From Pseudoalteromonas luteoviolacea S2607 (lineage in GTDB: Bacteria > Pseudomonadota > Gammaproteobacteria > Enterobacterales > Alteromonadaceae), in NCBI RefSeq assembly GCF_001625575.1, contig NZ_AUXV01000007.1, positions 124,001 through 188,000 on the forward strand: 64,000 nt of DNA, written 5' to 3'. This document shows positions 56,788 through 64,000 of this stretch, piece by piece. The notes under the pieces are model-generated. The model worked only from the letters and a program-made list of their open reading frames with translations. It was not told the origin of the DNA and did not search any database. Both the position numbers and the translations under genes were made by a program. Positions within the stretch are counted from its first letter, which is position 1. Every line of letters begins with the position of its first letter.

Positions 56788-56815
56788 AAAATGCCCAACC
56801 TATGTTGGGCATTTT
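56788..56815. terminator. bidirectional terminator after the aminotransferase
   Basis: AAAATGCCCAAC, loop CTAT, GTTGGGCATTTT forms a 12-bp perfect stem with A/T flanks between the aminotransferase and converging yebG. Confidence 0.93.
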
Positions 56816-56858
56816 GCGTTTTGTGGGACGAGTCAGTAGTTAATGGCGCTATACAAAG

Positions 56859-57173
56859 TCATGCTTGTTTAATTGCTGTCACCTTATTTTCATTGGCTTC
56901 ATCAGCCTTTTTCGCTGGCTTTTTTGTTTCTTTCTCAGCAGCTGGCTTACTGCCTTTTAACACAGAAATAAAGTCATCTTTATATTTTGCCATTTCGAGC
57001 GCCAGAGATTCCACTTGTTGCTCGCTCAGAGGTACATCGACTTTTTCTAACATGCCTTCCAAAGCTTCTGCGACATCCAGCATTTTATCGTAGGCGTCAG
57101 CCTCTTTTTTGCTAGTAAAAGTCATTCGTTCTACTCCATTTCTTTCAACCACATATTTTACAACAACAGCCAT
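56859..57173 (-). CDS. yebG: SOS-induced YebG-family protein
   Basis: A 104-residue protein. The first 75 residues match YebG (MAVVVKYVVERNGVERMTFTSKKEADAYDKMLD by pattern), and the tail is a Lys/Ala/Glu-rich low-complexity extension. YebG is DNA-damage inducible, with unclear function. The ATG at 57173 has GGAGG six bases upstream. A perfect LexA box lies 20 bp before the start. Confidence 0.92.
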   Translation of the reverse strand: MAVVVKYVVERNGVERMTFTSKKEADAYDKMLDVAEALEGMLEKVDVPLSEQQVESLALEMAKYKDDFISVLKGSKPAAEKETKKPAKKADEANENKVTAIKQA

Positions 57174-57192
57174 GATCACCCTCCATAAAACA

Positions 57193-57208
57193 CTGTTTTT
57201 TTATACAG
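57193..57208. promoter_or_regulatory. LexA (SOS) box of yebG
   Basis: CTGTTTTTTTATACAG fits CTGT-N8-ACAG perfectly, with A on the left and TA on the right as in the extended consensus. It lies just upstream of yebG, a known SOS gene. Confidence 0.9.
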
Positions 57209-57378
57209 TAAACCTAAAAAAGCTTTATTGCAACTTAAAGTCGCTTTATTAGACGCTCAAGATGAAAAAAATACAATGAAAATATTCCTATTCAGTTTAC
57301 AACTTATGAGTTAAAACTTTATGTTTATCAATGCCAACAAGGCATATAAATTTAAATAGATTCAATAGGAGGGACTTC

Positions 57379-57678
57379 ATGCTATTTAAAAACCTATGGA
57401 CCGCAGGGTTACTCATTTGTGCATTTATTTTGTGCAGTGTCACACAGGCTGAGACCCAAAGTATTATGGAAGAAAGCAACGTGGTCTTAGTTAACATCAA
57501 CACAGCAACCATTGAACAGTTGGTCACCTTACCCGGTATTGGGTTGCTAAAAGCTCGCGCGATTGTTGCCGATAGAGAAGAGTTGGGTGAGTTTCACGAC
57601 TTTGAATCGTTAACAAGGGTGAAAGGGATAGGAAAAGGTATTGTCGACAAACTTAAGGAGCGAGTCGTGTTTCAGTGA
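57379..57678 (+). CDS. ComEA-like helix-hairpin-helix DNA-binding protein
   Basis: A 99-residue protein: signal peptide or anchor (about 1-26, ending TQAET), then two helix-hairpin-helix motifs (VNINTATIEQLVTLPGIGLLKARAIV and LTRVKGIGKGIVDKL). ComEA-type proteins hold DNA in the periplasm during natural transformation, which would pair with the type IV pilus genes at 18-25 kb. AGGAGGG five bases before the ATG at 57379 decides the start over the upstream ATG at 57331. Confidence 0.9.
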   Translation: MLFKNLWTAGLLICAFILCSVTQAETQSIMEESNVVLVNINTATIEQLVTLPGIGLLKARAIVADREELGEFHDFESLTRVKGIGKGIVDKLKERVVFQ

Positions 57679-57689
57679 CGTGATGAAAT

Positions 57690-57712
57690 ACAGGGCCTAT
57701 TCAGGGCCCTGT
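57690..57712. terminator. shared hairpin between the ComEA-like gene and its converging neighbour
   Basis: ACAGGGCC and GGCCCTGT form an 8-bp perfect stem around a 7-nt loop. It contains the stop codon of the converging membrane protein gene and lacks a long T-run. Confidence 0.55.
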
Positions 57713-57999
57713 TCAAACTCTTTTAATGCGTTGTCTAGGTATTTAAGTGCAAATTGAATTTCCACTGGCACTGTAAATAGAGGGTAAGCTAGACCCGCAA
57801 CAAGCAGTACAGGGAGTAAGTAGAAACCTTCAAAGTAAGCAAGCGCCATAAAAAAAGGTGTCAAAAGTAGCAGTTTGCAAACGGCTAAAAGTACTTTTTC
57901 TTTGCCATTTAGCATGCTCAATGCAATTGCTTTCACTTTTTGTTTGTCCCTTAAACTAAGGGATGACAATTCAGGCACTTGGCTTAATCTAAAAATCAT
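57697..57999 (-). CDS. small inner-membrane protein downstream of dsbB
   Basis: A 100-residue protein of unknown function. A polar N-terminus (about 1-33) is followed by two membrane segments (KVLLAVCKLLLLTPFFMALAYF and FYLLPVLLVAGLAYPLFTVPV by pattern) and a short acidic tail. It starts 13 nt after the dsbB stop on the same strand, so it is probably cotranscribed with dsbB. Confidence 0.65.
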   Translation of the reverse strand: MIFRLSQVPELSSLSLRDKQKVKAIALSMLNGKEKVLLAVCKLLLLTPFFMALAYFEGFYLLPVLLVAGLAYPLFTVPVEIQFALKYLDNALKEFEQGPE

Positions 58000-58012
58000 G
58001 TGTTTCTCAATG

Positions 58013-58519
58013 TTATTTTTTAAATACTACAATCGGCGCAAATATTATAAAGCTAATCGCGTAGGCCGCAAAAATAACTTCCATCCAACCAGGCATAGAA
58101 AGTCCAGCAAACGACCAGTCGATACTTGAGCAGCTGCCAGTTACTGCGAAAAATGAGGGGATCCATTCATGTAATGGCACGGGGAAGTTGGGCTCAAATG
58201 CGCATGTAAATGCAAAAGGATCGGTTGTGGTTTGCATGTCAAGGTGCTCACGAGCAAGCAACCAGCCCCAAATGGCGGATACGCCCCAGCCTGCTGTCGC
58301 AATTAGTCGTATCAAATAGTTACTTCTACAACACAGCCCGACGAGAGATGCGATCAGTACACCTAAAACAGCGGTACGCTGGTAGATACACATGACACAT
58401 GGCTCTAACCCCATGGCATATTGAAAGTACAACGCTACGATTTCGAATATCAAGGCACTCATAAACAAGATTGCCCAAGCAGTGGTTGAGCGAGAAAAGT
58501 TCGCCAATTTATCCAACAT
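58013..58519 (-). CDS. dsbB: disulfide bond formation protein DsbB
   Basis: A 168-residue four-helix quinone reductase that reoxidises DsbA. The two periplasmic Cys pairs are Cys41/Cys44 in EPCVMCIYQR and Cys106/Cys130. AGGAGGT four bases before the ATG at 58519 rules out the longer frame to 58570. Its promoter region contains inverted repeats. In enterics nhaB lies between dsbB and fadR; here it is absent. Confidence 0.95.
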   Translation of the reverse strand: MLDKLANFSRSTTAWAILFMSALIFEIVALYFQYAMGLEPCVMCIYQRTAVLGVLIASLVGLCCRSNYLIRLIATAGWGVSAIWGWLLAREHLDMQTTTDPFAFTCAFEPNFPVPLHEWIPSFFAVTGSCSSIDWSFAGLSMPGWMEVIFAAYAISFIIFAPIVVFKK

Positions 58520-58541
58520 ACTACCTCCTTTTTTTGCCGTT

Positions 58542-58582
58542 ATTATGGCGATGTATACTAGACATCGCAATGTCTTTGCGAT
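58542..58582 (-). promoter_or_regulatory. dsbB promoter with overlapping inverted-repeat operator
   Basis: On the minus strand TTGCGA and CATAAT are 17 bp apart (-35 at 58565-58570, -10 at 58542-58547). The spacer is filled by GCGATGT-N7-ACATCGC (58548-58568), a perfect 7-bp inverted repeat. A second repeat ATCGCAA-N5-TTGCGAT (58564-58582) covers the -35. This is the layout of a repressor operator; the regulator is unknown. The rest of the gap to fadR (58583-59040) shows no gene. Confidence 0.65.
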
Positions 58583-59041
58583 ATCTGAGATGTATTTGCT
58601 TTAGGTATTTCTTTTTCGCAAATTTTTATTTTTTGTGTTTTTAATGGTGAATAACCAGAGAGTCACAACTGATTATTATCGTTAACGTCAGCCTGTTAGA
58701 TAACATGTCCTACCTACAAATTGAAATGTTGTATTTCTGACAGTGTAATCTCAAGTTTGTTTCGTAAATTTATTAGGTTTTGGAAGAAATAGATAAACAG
58801 ATAAAATGATAGCTCCTAAGGAGTGATGGAAAGGCCCACGTAGGTGTAATAGGCCAAAGGCAAATTCAGAGTGAGGTAAGTTGTGTCTCAAAATTGTGGG
58901 GGAACCTAACATAGAAATAACGAAGTATTTAAACCTCCCGTATTGTTTTAAGTGGGTTGCCTATTTCAACCGACAAAGGCCCATTTACTAATATGATTGT
59001 TGATTAGAAAGGTATTACTGCTCTTCAATGTGTAGTTACGC

Positions 59042-59074
59042 TTGTTACTTTGCAACCATCTGGTACAATCAGTG
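59042..59074 (+). promoter_or_regulatory. fadR promoter with FadR-like operator
   Basis: TTGTTA and TACAAT are 16 bp apart with a TG extension before the -10. Overlapping it, ATCTGGTACAATCAGTG (59058-59074) matches the fadB FadR operator ATCTGGTACGACCAGAT at 13 of 17 bases. Confidence 0.6.
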
Positions 59075-59168
59075 GATTAACGAGTTGCATTGTCGTGAAT
59101 CGCCTGCTAGCAAAAGCAATGTGCTTCATGAATACAACGCCTTAAGTTGTAAATTTAAGTGGTGCTAA

Positions 59169-59882
59169 ATGAGAATTTTTAAAGCCAAGAGCCCAGCAGG
59201 TTTTGCTGAGGAATACATAGTTGAATCGATTTGGAATGGTGAGTTTCCACCGGGTTCTATTTTGCCTGCTGAACGTGAACTATCAGAATTAATCGGAGTG
59301 ACTAGAACAACTTTAAGGGAAGTACTTCAGCGTTTGGCGCGTGATGGCTGGTTGACTATTCAGCATGGTAAGCCAACACGAGTAAATAACTTTTGGGAGA
59401 CTTCAGGTCTTAACATTTTGGAAGCGTTAGCTCGCCTTGATGAAGATAAAGTACCTGAGCTTACAGACCAATTACTTTCAGCTAGAACGAACATTAGTGC
59501 GATTTATACGCGTGCTGCTATCAAGCTAAATGGCGCGAAAGTTGCTGAGATTTTGTCTCAATACAATGAGTTGCCAGATACCGCAGAAGCATTTGCTGAT
59601 TACGATTATCAGGTACACCACCAATTGGCGATTGCTGGTGGCAATAAAATCTATGTTCTGATTTTAAATGGTTTTAGAGGCTTGTATTCAAAAATTGGTT
59701 GCCATTATTTCTCTGAGCCTAAAATCAGGAAAATTACGCGAGAGTTTTATCGTGATTTAACAGAGTTGGCGGAGCAAGGGGACCATGACAGAGCTATTTC
59801 TCTGATCCGTAAATACGGTCACCAGTCCGGCGAACTATGGCAGCATATTCGAACGGATATGCCAGACGGCATCATGGATTAA
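59169..59882 (+). CDS. fadR: fatty acid metabolism regulator FadR
   Basis: A 237-residue GntR-family regulator. The winged helix-turn-helix is at about 30-75 ([30 protein letters not shown] by pattern), and the C-terminal domain (about 80-237) is the FadR acyl-CoA-binding helical bundle ending in [11 protein letters not shown]. FadR represses fatty-acid degradation and activates fabA/fabB; long-chain acyl-CoA releases it. It is monocistronic, followed by a strong terminator. Confidence 0.95.
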   Translation: MRIFKAKSPAGFAEEYIVESIWNGEFPPGSILPAERELSELIGVTRTTLREVLQRLARDGWLTIQHGKPTRVNNFWETSGLNILEALARLDEDKVPELTDQLLSARTNISAIYTRAAIKLNGAKVAEILSQYNELPDTAEAFADYDYQVHHQLAIAGGNKIYVLILNGFRGLYSKIGCHYFSEPKIRKITREFYRDLTELAEQGDHDRAISLIRKYGHQSGELWQHIRTDMPDGIMD

Positions 59883-59892
59883 CCATCGAATG

Positions 59893-59918
59893 AAAAAGCT
59901 CCAATTGGAGCTTTTTTT
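59893..59918 (+). terminator. fadR terminator
   Basis: AAAAAGCTCC, loop AATT, GGAGCTTTTT forms a 10-bp perfect stem, then TTG. Confidence 0.92.
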
Positions 59919-59946
59919 GTATCCAAAGTCGAATGCCATCGAATTT

Positions 59947-59983
59947 ATAGATTGTGCCTATCGGATAATTCGATTGTTAATTT
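59947..59983 (+). promoter_or_regulatory. OxyR-like site upstream of the peroxiredoxin gene
   Basis: ATAGATTGTGCCTAT (59947-59961) fits the OxyR half-site ATAG-NT-NNN-A-N-CTAT except for one base. Seven bases later a second, degenerate half-site (59969-59983) follows at the spacing OxyR tetramers use. Confidence 0.5.
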
Positions 59984-60114
59984 GGGTAAGAGCTGAATAA
60001 AATTAGGCAAATTTTTTCAAGGGGTTGTTTTTCGTAAACAGCGCCTCAATAATTAGAATCAAATTACAAAACGATTTGTATATTGGAACTAAACCTAACT
60101 ATTTGGAGAAAACA

Positions 60115-60720
60115 ATGGGTGTATTAGTTGGCCGTCAGGCTCCTGACTTTACAGCAGCAGCAGTACTAGGTAATGGTGAAATCGTAGATAGCTATAATCT
60201 ACATGAGCGTATTAAAGGTAAAAAAGCAGTTGTATTCTTTTACCCACTAGACTTCACTTTTGTTTGTCCTTCAGAGCTAATCGCTTTTGACAAGCGCTAC
60301 GAAGAATTCCAAAAGCGTGGTGTTGAAGTAATCGGTGTTTCAATCGACTCACAATTCTCACACAACGCATGGCGTAACACACCAGTGAACGAAGGTGGTA
60401 TTGGTCCAGTTAAATATGACCTAGTAGCTGACGTAAAACACGAAATCTGTCAGGCATACGACGTTGAGCACCCAGAAGCAGGTGTTGCTTTCCGTGGTTC
60501 ATTCCTAATCGACGCTGAAGGTAACGTACGTCACCAAGTAGTTAACGATCTTCCTCTAGGTCGTAACATTGATGAGATGCTTCGCATGGTTGACGCACTA
60601 GCTTTCCACGAAGAGCACGGTGAAGTTTGTCCTGCAGGTTGGACTGAAGGTAAATCAGGTATGGACGCAAGCCCAGAAGGTGTTGCTAAGTTCCTATCTG
60701 AAAACGAAGGCCAGCTATAA
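60115..60720 (+). CDS. typical 2-Cys peroxiredoxin (AhpC/Prx1 class)
   Basis: A 201-residue peroxiredoxin reducing hydrogen and organic peroxides. The peroxidatic Cys51 is in FTFVCPSEL and the resolving Cys172 in GEVCPAGW. A GGIGP motif is present, but the C-terminal YF motif of over-oxidation-sensitive enzymes is missing, so it should resist inactivation. The ATG at 60115 follows GGAGAAAAC; a longer frame to 60025 has no ribosome site. Codon use is strongly biased, as in highly expressed genes. Confidence 0.94.
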   Translation: MGVLVGRQAPDFTAAAVLGNGEIVDSYNLHERIKGKKAVVFFYPLDFTFVCPSELIAFDKRYEEFQKRGVEVIGVSIDSQFSHNAWRNTPVNEGGIGPVKYDLVADVKHEICQAYDVEHPEAGVAFRGSFLIDAEGNVRHQVVNDLPLGRNIDEMLRMVDALAFHEEHGEVCPAGWTEGKSGMDASPEGVAKFLSENEGQL

Positions 60721-60740
60721 GCTATATTTGCCATCGTTTT

Positions 60741-60766
60741 AAAACCCGCTTTATGCGGGTTTTTTA
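60741..60766. terminator. peroxiredoxin terminator
   Basis: AAAACCCGC, loop TTTAT, GCGGGTTTT forms a 9-bp perfect stem followed by TT. It also suits the converging small-protein operon. Confidence 0.9.
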
Positions 60767-60787
60767 CTTTCAGCACCACACATTTCA

Positions 60788-60910
60788 TCATACCCGACCT
60801 ACAAACCATTTTTGACCAATCACTTTAACTGTCTCGATAGAGAAATACGCCAGCAGTAAACTGACAACAGGCATTGCTAACAAGCTAATTAAGGTTACTT
60901 CGCTAAACAT
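60788..60910 (-). CDS. small hydrophobic membrane protein, 40 aa
   Basis: A 40-codon frame that I do not recognise: MFSEVTLISLLAMPVVSL by pattern at its start, one membrane segment (about 6-25) and a basic C-terminal tail (IGQKWFVGRV). The ATG is one base after the stop of the gene at 60912 and is preceded by AAGGAAAAG, which overlaps that gene's end, so the pair is translationally coupled. Confidence 0.6.
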   Translation of the reverse strand: MFSEVTLISLLAMPVVSLLLAYFSIETVKVIGQKWFVGRV

Positions 60911-60911
60911 A

Positions 60912-61157
60912 TTACTTTTCCTTTTTGACTTCATTAGAGTCATTTGGAGTCGCTTCTGCGTCCACATTGATACGAACAAAGCTGTCCACTAGGGCTTTTT
61001 TAGTATTTATTTTTAATTCAACGATACTTGTTTGAATGTTTTCACTAACACGACTTTGGATTTCATCTAGTAAATCATTACTTACTGTATTTGCATTAGC
61101 AGTTACTGATACACCAGCTAAAAGGCTTACTGTCATTAATTTTGTGAATACGTTCAT
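60912..61157 (-). CDS. small exported protein, 81 aa
   Basis: An 81-residue protein with a signal peptide (about 1-23, ending TANA) and a mature part of about 58 residues that is mostly helical and charged, ending in an acidic/Lys tail (NDSNEVKKEK). No Cys and no known domain. AAGGAAG seven bases before the ATG supports the start. It heads a two-gene operon with the 40-residue membrane protein; a periplasmic partner of that protein is one possibility. Confidence 0.75.
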   Translation of the reverse strand: MNVFTKLMTVSLLAGVSVTANANTVSNDLLDEIQSRVSENIQTSIVELKINTKKALVDSFVRINVDAEATPNDSNEVKKEK

Positions 61158-61330
61158 TGTCTTGCTTCCTTTGTTTGTTTAGTCGCAATAACTATTACAA
61201 AGGTTGTGCCAGTTCAAAAAAATATTTTAAATGTTTGAAAATTATGGATTTTTACTTTTTAAGACAAGCTGGTTAAAAACGCTGTTAGTGAATTTAACCA
61301 GTGGTGTTGAGGTTTTTAACTATTATTTAG

Positions 61331-62131
61331 TTAATTTTGTTCTAGCATTTGATAGATAAGCTGTTTGACGATATTTGGCTCAAATGGCTTATCACACATC
61401 GCATTTACACCCGATTGTGCAACATTTGCTAAGTGTGTTTCATTTGCCTCTGACGTGACCATAAGAACAGGCACGTGCGCATGTTCATCAGAGCGGCGGA
61501 TAGCCTCTGTGAGCTCTTGCCCGTTGACTTCTGGCATATTGTAGTCTGTGACAATGAGGTCAAACATACTTTCTTGTAGAACGGCGAGGGCTTGCGCGCC
61601 ATTTTCAGCTTCAGATATGCGTGTGGCGCCGAGGTTTCGCAACACCCGTTGAATATGGTTGCGTGCAAGCGTCGAATCATCGACGACCAAGATCCTTAAA
61701 TCTTGAATATCATATAAATCTAGTTCTAGCTCTTGCGGAGACAATAAATCTAAAGTGGCATTGATCGCTTTACCCAAATGCTCTTTAGTAAAAGGTTTAG
61801 GAAGTATGGCGACCACACCTGATTGCTTGTATGCCTCAAGTTGTTGTCGGCGAGTTTCACTAGAGACCAACATAAACGGTAATTGATGGTCGCTGTAGTG
61901 TGCATGCACGTGATCCAGTAATGAAAGTGCATCACCATCTGGCAAGTAGAGTGTGCAAATAATGAGATCTGGAATATGCGAATCTAGTGATTCAATGGCT
62001 GTAGCGACTGATTCTGCAAAATCAATCTGTTGCACGCCTTCTTCCTTGAGTTCATTTGCGATGATTTTACGTTGGGTCACTGAAGGCTCGACGAGTAATA
62101 TCGTCAGATCTGTGCTGAGTAAGTCGTTCAT
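61331..62131 (-). CDS. tandem receiver-domain protein (pseudo-receiver plus receiver)
   Basis: A 266-residue protein made of two receiver domains and nothing else. In the first (about 8-130) the phospho-acceptor position is Thr60 (ICTLYLPDGD) and the acidic pair is reduced to VEP, so it cannot be phosphorylated normally; its PKPF is intact. The second (about 145-266) is canonical: VVDDS, Asp196 in VTDYNMPEVNG and CDKPFEP. Such proteins act as phospho-dependent adapters. No kinase is adjacent. Confidence 0.9.
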   Translation of the reverse strand: MNDLLSTDLTILLVEPSVTQRKIIANELKEEGVQQIDFAESVATAIESLDSHIPDLIICTLYLPDGDALSLLDHVHAHYSDHQLPFMLVSSETRRQQLEAYKQSGVVAILPKPFTKEHLGKAINATLDLLSPQELELDLYDIQDLRILVVDDSTLARNHIQRVLRNLGATRISEAENGAQALAVLQESMFDLIVTDYNMPEVNGQELTEAIRRSDEHAHVPVLMVTSEANETHLANVAQSGVNAMCDKPFEPNIVKQLIYQMLEQN

Positions 62132-62322
62132 GTTTAACCTGAGGATAAAAACAGAATAAATGGTAATGTCAGCTTATTCTCATTGTGGTATCTGAGCAAA
62201 AAGATACCTATACAAGAGAATGAGATTAGCTGTGTATGATTCAAAGCTAATATAGCGTATTTGTAAACAATAGGCTAGTTTCGTGTGATGTAGGGAGTGG
62301 GGAAGTTAACTGATGTTAACTT

Positions 62323-62877
62323 CTACCTACGAAACTCCAAATTTTGAGGAAGGTCGACTAGGATTAAAATTGCGCCTTTTCCTCCATATTCTAGCGGTGC
62401 TTGATGCATTGCTAATATATCGGGATGCTGCACAAGGTAATGTGGCACTTTATGTTTCAAAATTCGTTCACCAATGCCATGTACGATACAGGCACAGCTT
62501 ACGTGTTGCTTTTTACAAGCATGAATAAGTGCTGCGAGCTCATCTTTGGCGGTTTCTTTGTTCATGCCATGCATATCTAAAATGAGCTCTGGTGCATAAT
62601 CACCGCGCCTCAATTGCTTTGCGAGATATTTATCTGCGCCGGGCCTAACGTAGTTAACGGTTCCATTTGTATCTATGTCTGGCACATACTCATCTGAAAA
62701 ATAAAACTCAGCCTGATGCTGCTTCTTTTGTTCCGCGATCACCTCGCCTTTAAAGCGCGTTGCTTTACGCTCATGGACAACTGTATCTTGCTTAAGTTTT
62801 TGGGTGCCGGAAATTGCTTCTCGGAATAGGTCAAAGTCATCAGAGGCCATAGTTACTTCAGGATAATCTCTAGTCAT
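62323..62877 (-). CDS. smrB: Smr-domain ribosome-rescue endonuclease SmrB
   Basis: A 184-residue Smr protein with LILDMHGMNKETA (DMHG), CIVHGIGERILKHKVPHYL (HGIG) and APLEYGGKGAILILV. SmrB cleaves mRNA between collided ribosomes. Position divergent from prmB is the conserved gammaproteobacterial arrangement (yfcN-yfcB). The N-terminal 80-residue helical extension is typical of SmrB. Confidence 0.94.
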   Translation of the reverse strand: MTRDYPEVTMASDDFDLFREAISGTQKLKQDTVVHERKATRFKGEVIAEQKKQHQAEFYFSDEYVPDIDTNGTVNYVRPGADKYLAKQLRRGDYAPELILDMHGMNKETAKDELAALIHACKKQHVSCACIVHGIGERILKHKVPHYLVQHPDILAMHQAPLEYGGKGAILILVDLPQNLEFRR

Positions 62878-62960
62878 TCGTGCATTTTAAATAAAAAAAG
62901 CATAAAAACCTAGCTTAAAAACCGCTACAATGCCGCTATATACAAAGTGTGAGAATAATC

Positions 62961-63896
62961 ATGAGTGAATTAGCAATAACTAACGAAATCGCTGAAGAGG
63001 CTTATCGTGACCTGGTAAGCATGCAGGATTGGTTACGCTGGACTACCAGTCAATTTGTCGCCAATGGACTTTTTTATGGTCATGGCACAGATAACCCTTG
63101 GGATGAGGCGGTAAATTTACTCTTACCTACGCTTAATTTACCTGTAGATGCGCCTAAAGAATTAATGCAATCAAGGCTCACAGGCACAGAGAAAAAGCGC
63201 TTAGTTGAAGTGATAAAAATGCGCATCGAACAACGCATCCCTGTACCGTATTTAACTAATCAAGCTTGGTTTGCGGGTATGCCGTTTTATGTTGATGAGC
63301 GCGTGTTGGTGCCCCGTTCTCCATTTGCTGAGTTGATCACCAAGCAATTTGAGCCGTGGGTTGAGTCACCGGATGAAGTAACACGCATTCTTGATATGTG
63401 TACTGGATCCGCTTGTATTGCCATTGCTCTAGCAAAACATTTCGAAAACGCACAAGTAGATGCCGTGGATATTTCTTTTGACGCATTGGCTGTAGCAGAA
63501 ATGAATATTCACGACCATATGATGGATGAGCGTGTATTTGCCATTCAATCAGACGTCTTTAGTGGTGTGCCAGGTCAAAAGTACGATTTAATCGTTGCTA
63601 ACCCACCCTATGTGGATGCGGAAGATATGGCTGATCTGCCTGAGGAGTTTCACCATGAACCCGAGTTAGGTCTTGCCTCGGGAGATGATGGCCTTGATGT
63701 AACACGTGTTTTATTAAGGGATGCCGCTGAGCACTTAACCGACAAAGGTATTCTATTTGTCGAGGTGGGTAATTCTATGGTACATATGGATGCATTGTAC
63801 CCAGGCGCGCCGTTCACTTGGCTAGAGTTTGAAAAAGGTGGCCTTGGTGTGTTTATGATAAGCAAAAAAGAGCTAGTTGCTTATTTTAACGATTAA
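62961..63896 (+). CDS. prmB: ribosomal protein L3 glutamine methyltransferase PrmB
   Basis: A 311-residue N5-glutamine methyltransferase that methylates ribosomal protein L3. The SAM-binding motif is [17 protein letters not shown] and the catalytic NPPY motif is in [12 protein letters not shown]. The ATG at 62961 is the family start; a GTG at 62949 would add four residues. The rest of the window (63897-64000) holds no gene I can support. Confidence 0.95.
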   Translation: MSELAITNEIAEEAYRDLVSMQDWLRWTTSQFVANGLFYGHGTDNPWDEAVNLLLPTLNLPVDAPKELMQSRLTGTEKKRLVEVIKMRIEQRIPVPYLTNQAWFAGMPFYVDERVLVPRSPFAELITKQFEPWVESPDEVTRILDMCTGSACIAIALAKHFENAQVDAVDISFDALAVAEMNIHDHMMDERVFAIQSDVFSGVPGQKYDLIVANPPYVDAEDMADLPEEFHHEPELGLASGDDGLDVTRVLLRDAAEHLTDKGILFVEVGNSMVHMDALYPGAPFTWLEFEKGGLGVFMISKKELVAYFND

Positions 63897-64000
63897 TTTT
63901 TGCTGTGCTTTGCCTGTGTGAGTTATCACTGTTGTTGGCTTGGTGCGGCAGAAGTAAGTAGGCTATGAGATGCCTATTTTAGTAAGTTAGGCACAAATGT

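Noticed and set aside
62313..62528. A 71-codon + strand frame over the end of smrB.
   Set aside because: It is antisense to the conserved Smr domain; the smrB reading is clearly real.

Overview
The window is a core-chromosome segment of a low-to-moderate GC marine gammaproteobacterium. Gene order and families fit the Alteromonadales, most likely Pseudoalteromonas: the rpsT/murJ-ribF-ileS-lspA-fkpB-ispH block followed by an AlgZ/AlgR pair and a minor-pilin operon, bamD/rluD-pgeF-clpB, yfjD-ypjD/ffh/rpsP-rimM-trmD-rplS, tyrA/pheA, and smrB/prmB. The genus call is inference; nothing here identifies a species. I see no tRNA, rRNA, CRISPR array, insertion sequence or prophage.

Layout. 0-8 kb holds a TonB-dependent receptor, a membrane-anchored thioredoxin-like protein, a two-domain OlsF-type ornithine-lipid synthase, a D-2-hydroxyacid dehydrogenase, a free-standing gene for a 47-residue exported peptide (too small for routine gene calling), smrA, two uncharacterised membrane proteins and a lone receiver-domain protein. 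8.3-18 kb is housekeeping (S20, MurJ, RibF, IleS, LspA, FkpB, IspH) leading into a LytS/LytTR two-component pair. 18-25 kb is a type IV pilus minor-pilin operon (pilV-W-X-Y1-E), with two FimT/GspH-like pseudopilins on the opposite strand. 25-34 kb carries glnB, bamD, rluD, pgeF, clpB, an MDR oxidoreductase, gshA and a lytic-transglycosylase-like lipoprotein. 34-46 kb is the ffh/rpsP neighbourhood, in which a complete haem-uptake locus (HugZ-like protein, HmuTUV transporter, TonB receptor) lies between ffh and rpsP.

46-49 kb contains the convergent pair tyrA and pheA, each with a legible regulatory region: two tandem TyrR-type boxes before tyrA, and a complete Phe-leader-peptide attenuator before pheA. 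49-55 kb is a signalling block: a Cache-like/HAMP/PAS/GGDEF/EAL protein, a STAS protein with a receiver-PP2C-HATPase regulator (CrsA/CrsR or HsbA/HsbR type partner switch), and a GAF protein. 55-64 kb has an aromatic/aspartate aminotransferase, SOS-box-controlled yebG, a ComEA-like protein, dsbB, fadR, a 2-Cys peroxiredoxin with an OxyR-like site, a two-gene operon of small envelope proteins, a tandem-receiver protein whose first receiver lacks the phospho-acceptor Asp, smrB and prmB.

The least described items are the 47-residue exported peptide with its own promoter and terminator (6022-6165), the small envelope-protein pair at 60788-61157, a duplicated Cys-rich insert in PilY1, and inverted-repeat operators that overlap the dsbB promoter or sit between the LytTR regulator and pilV.
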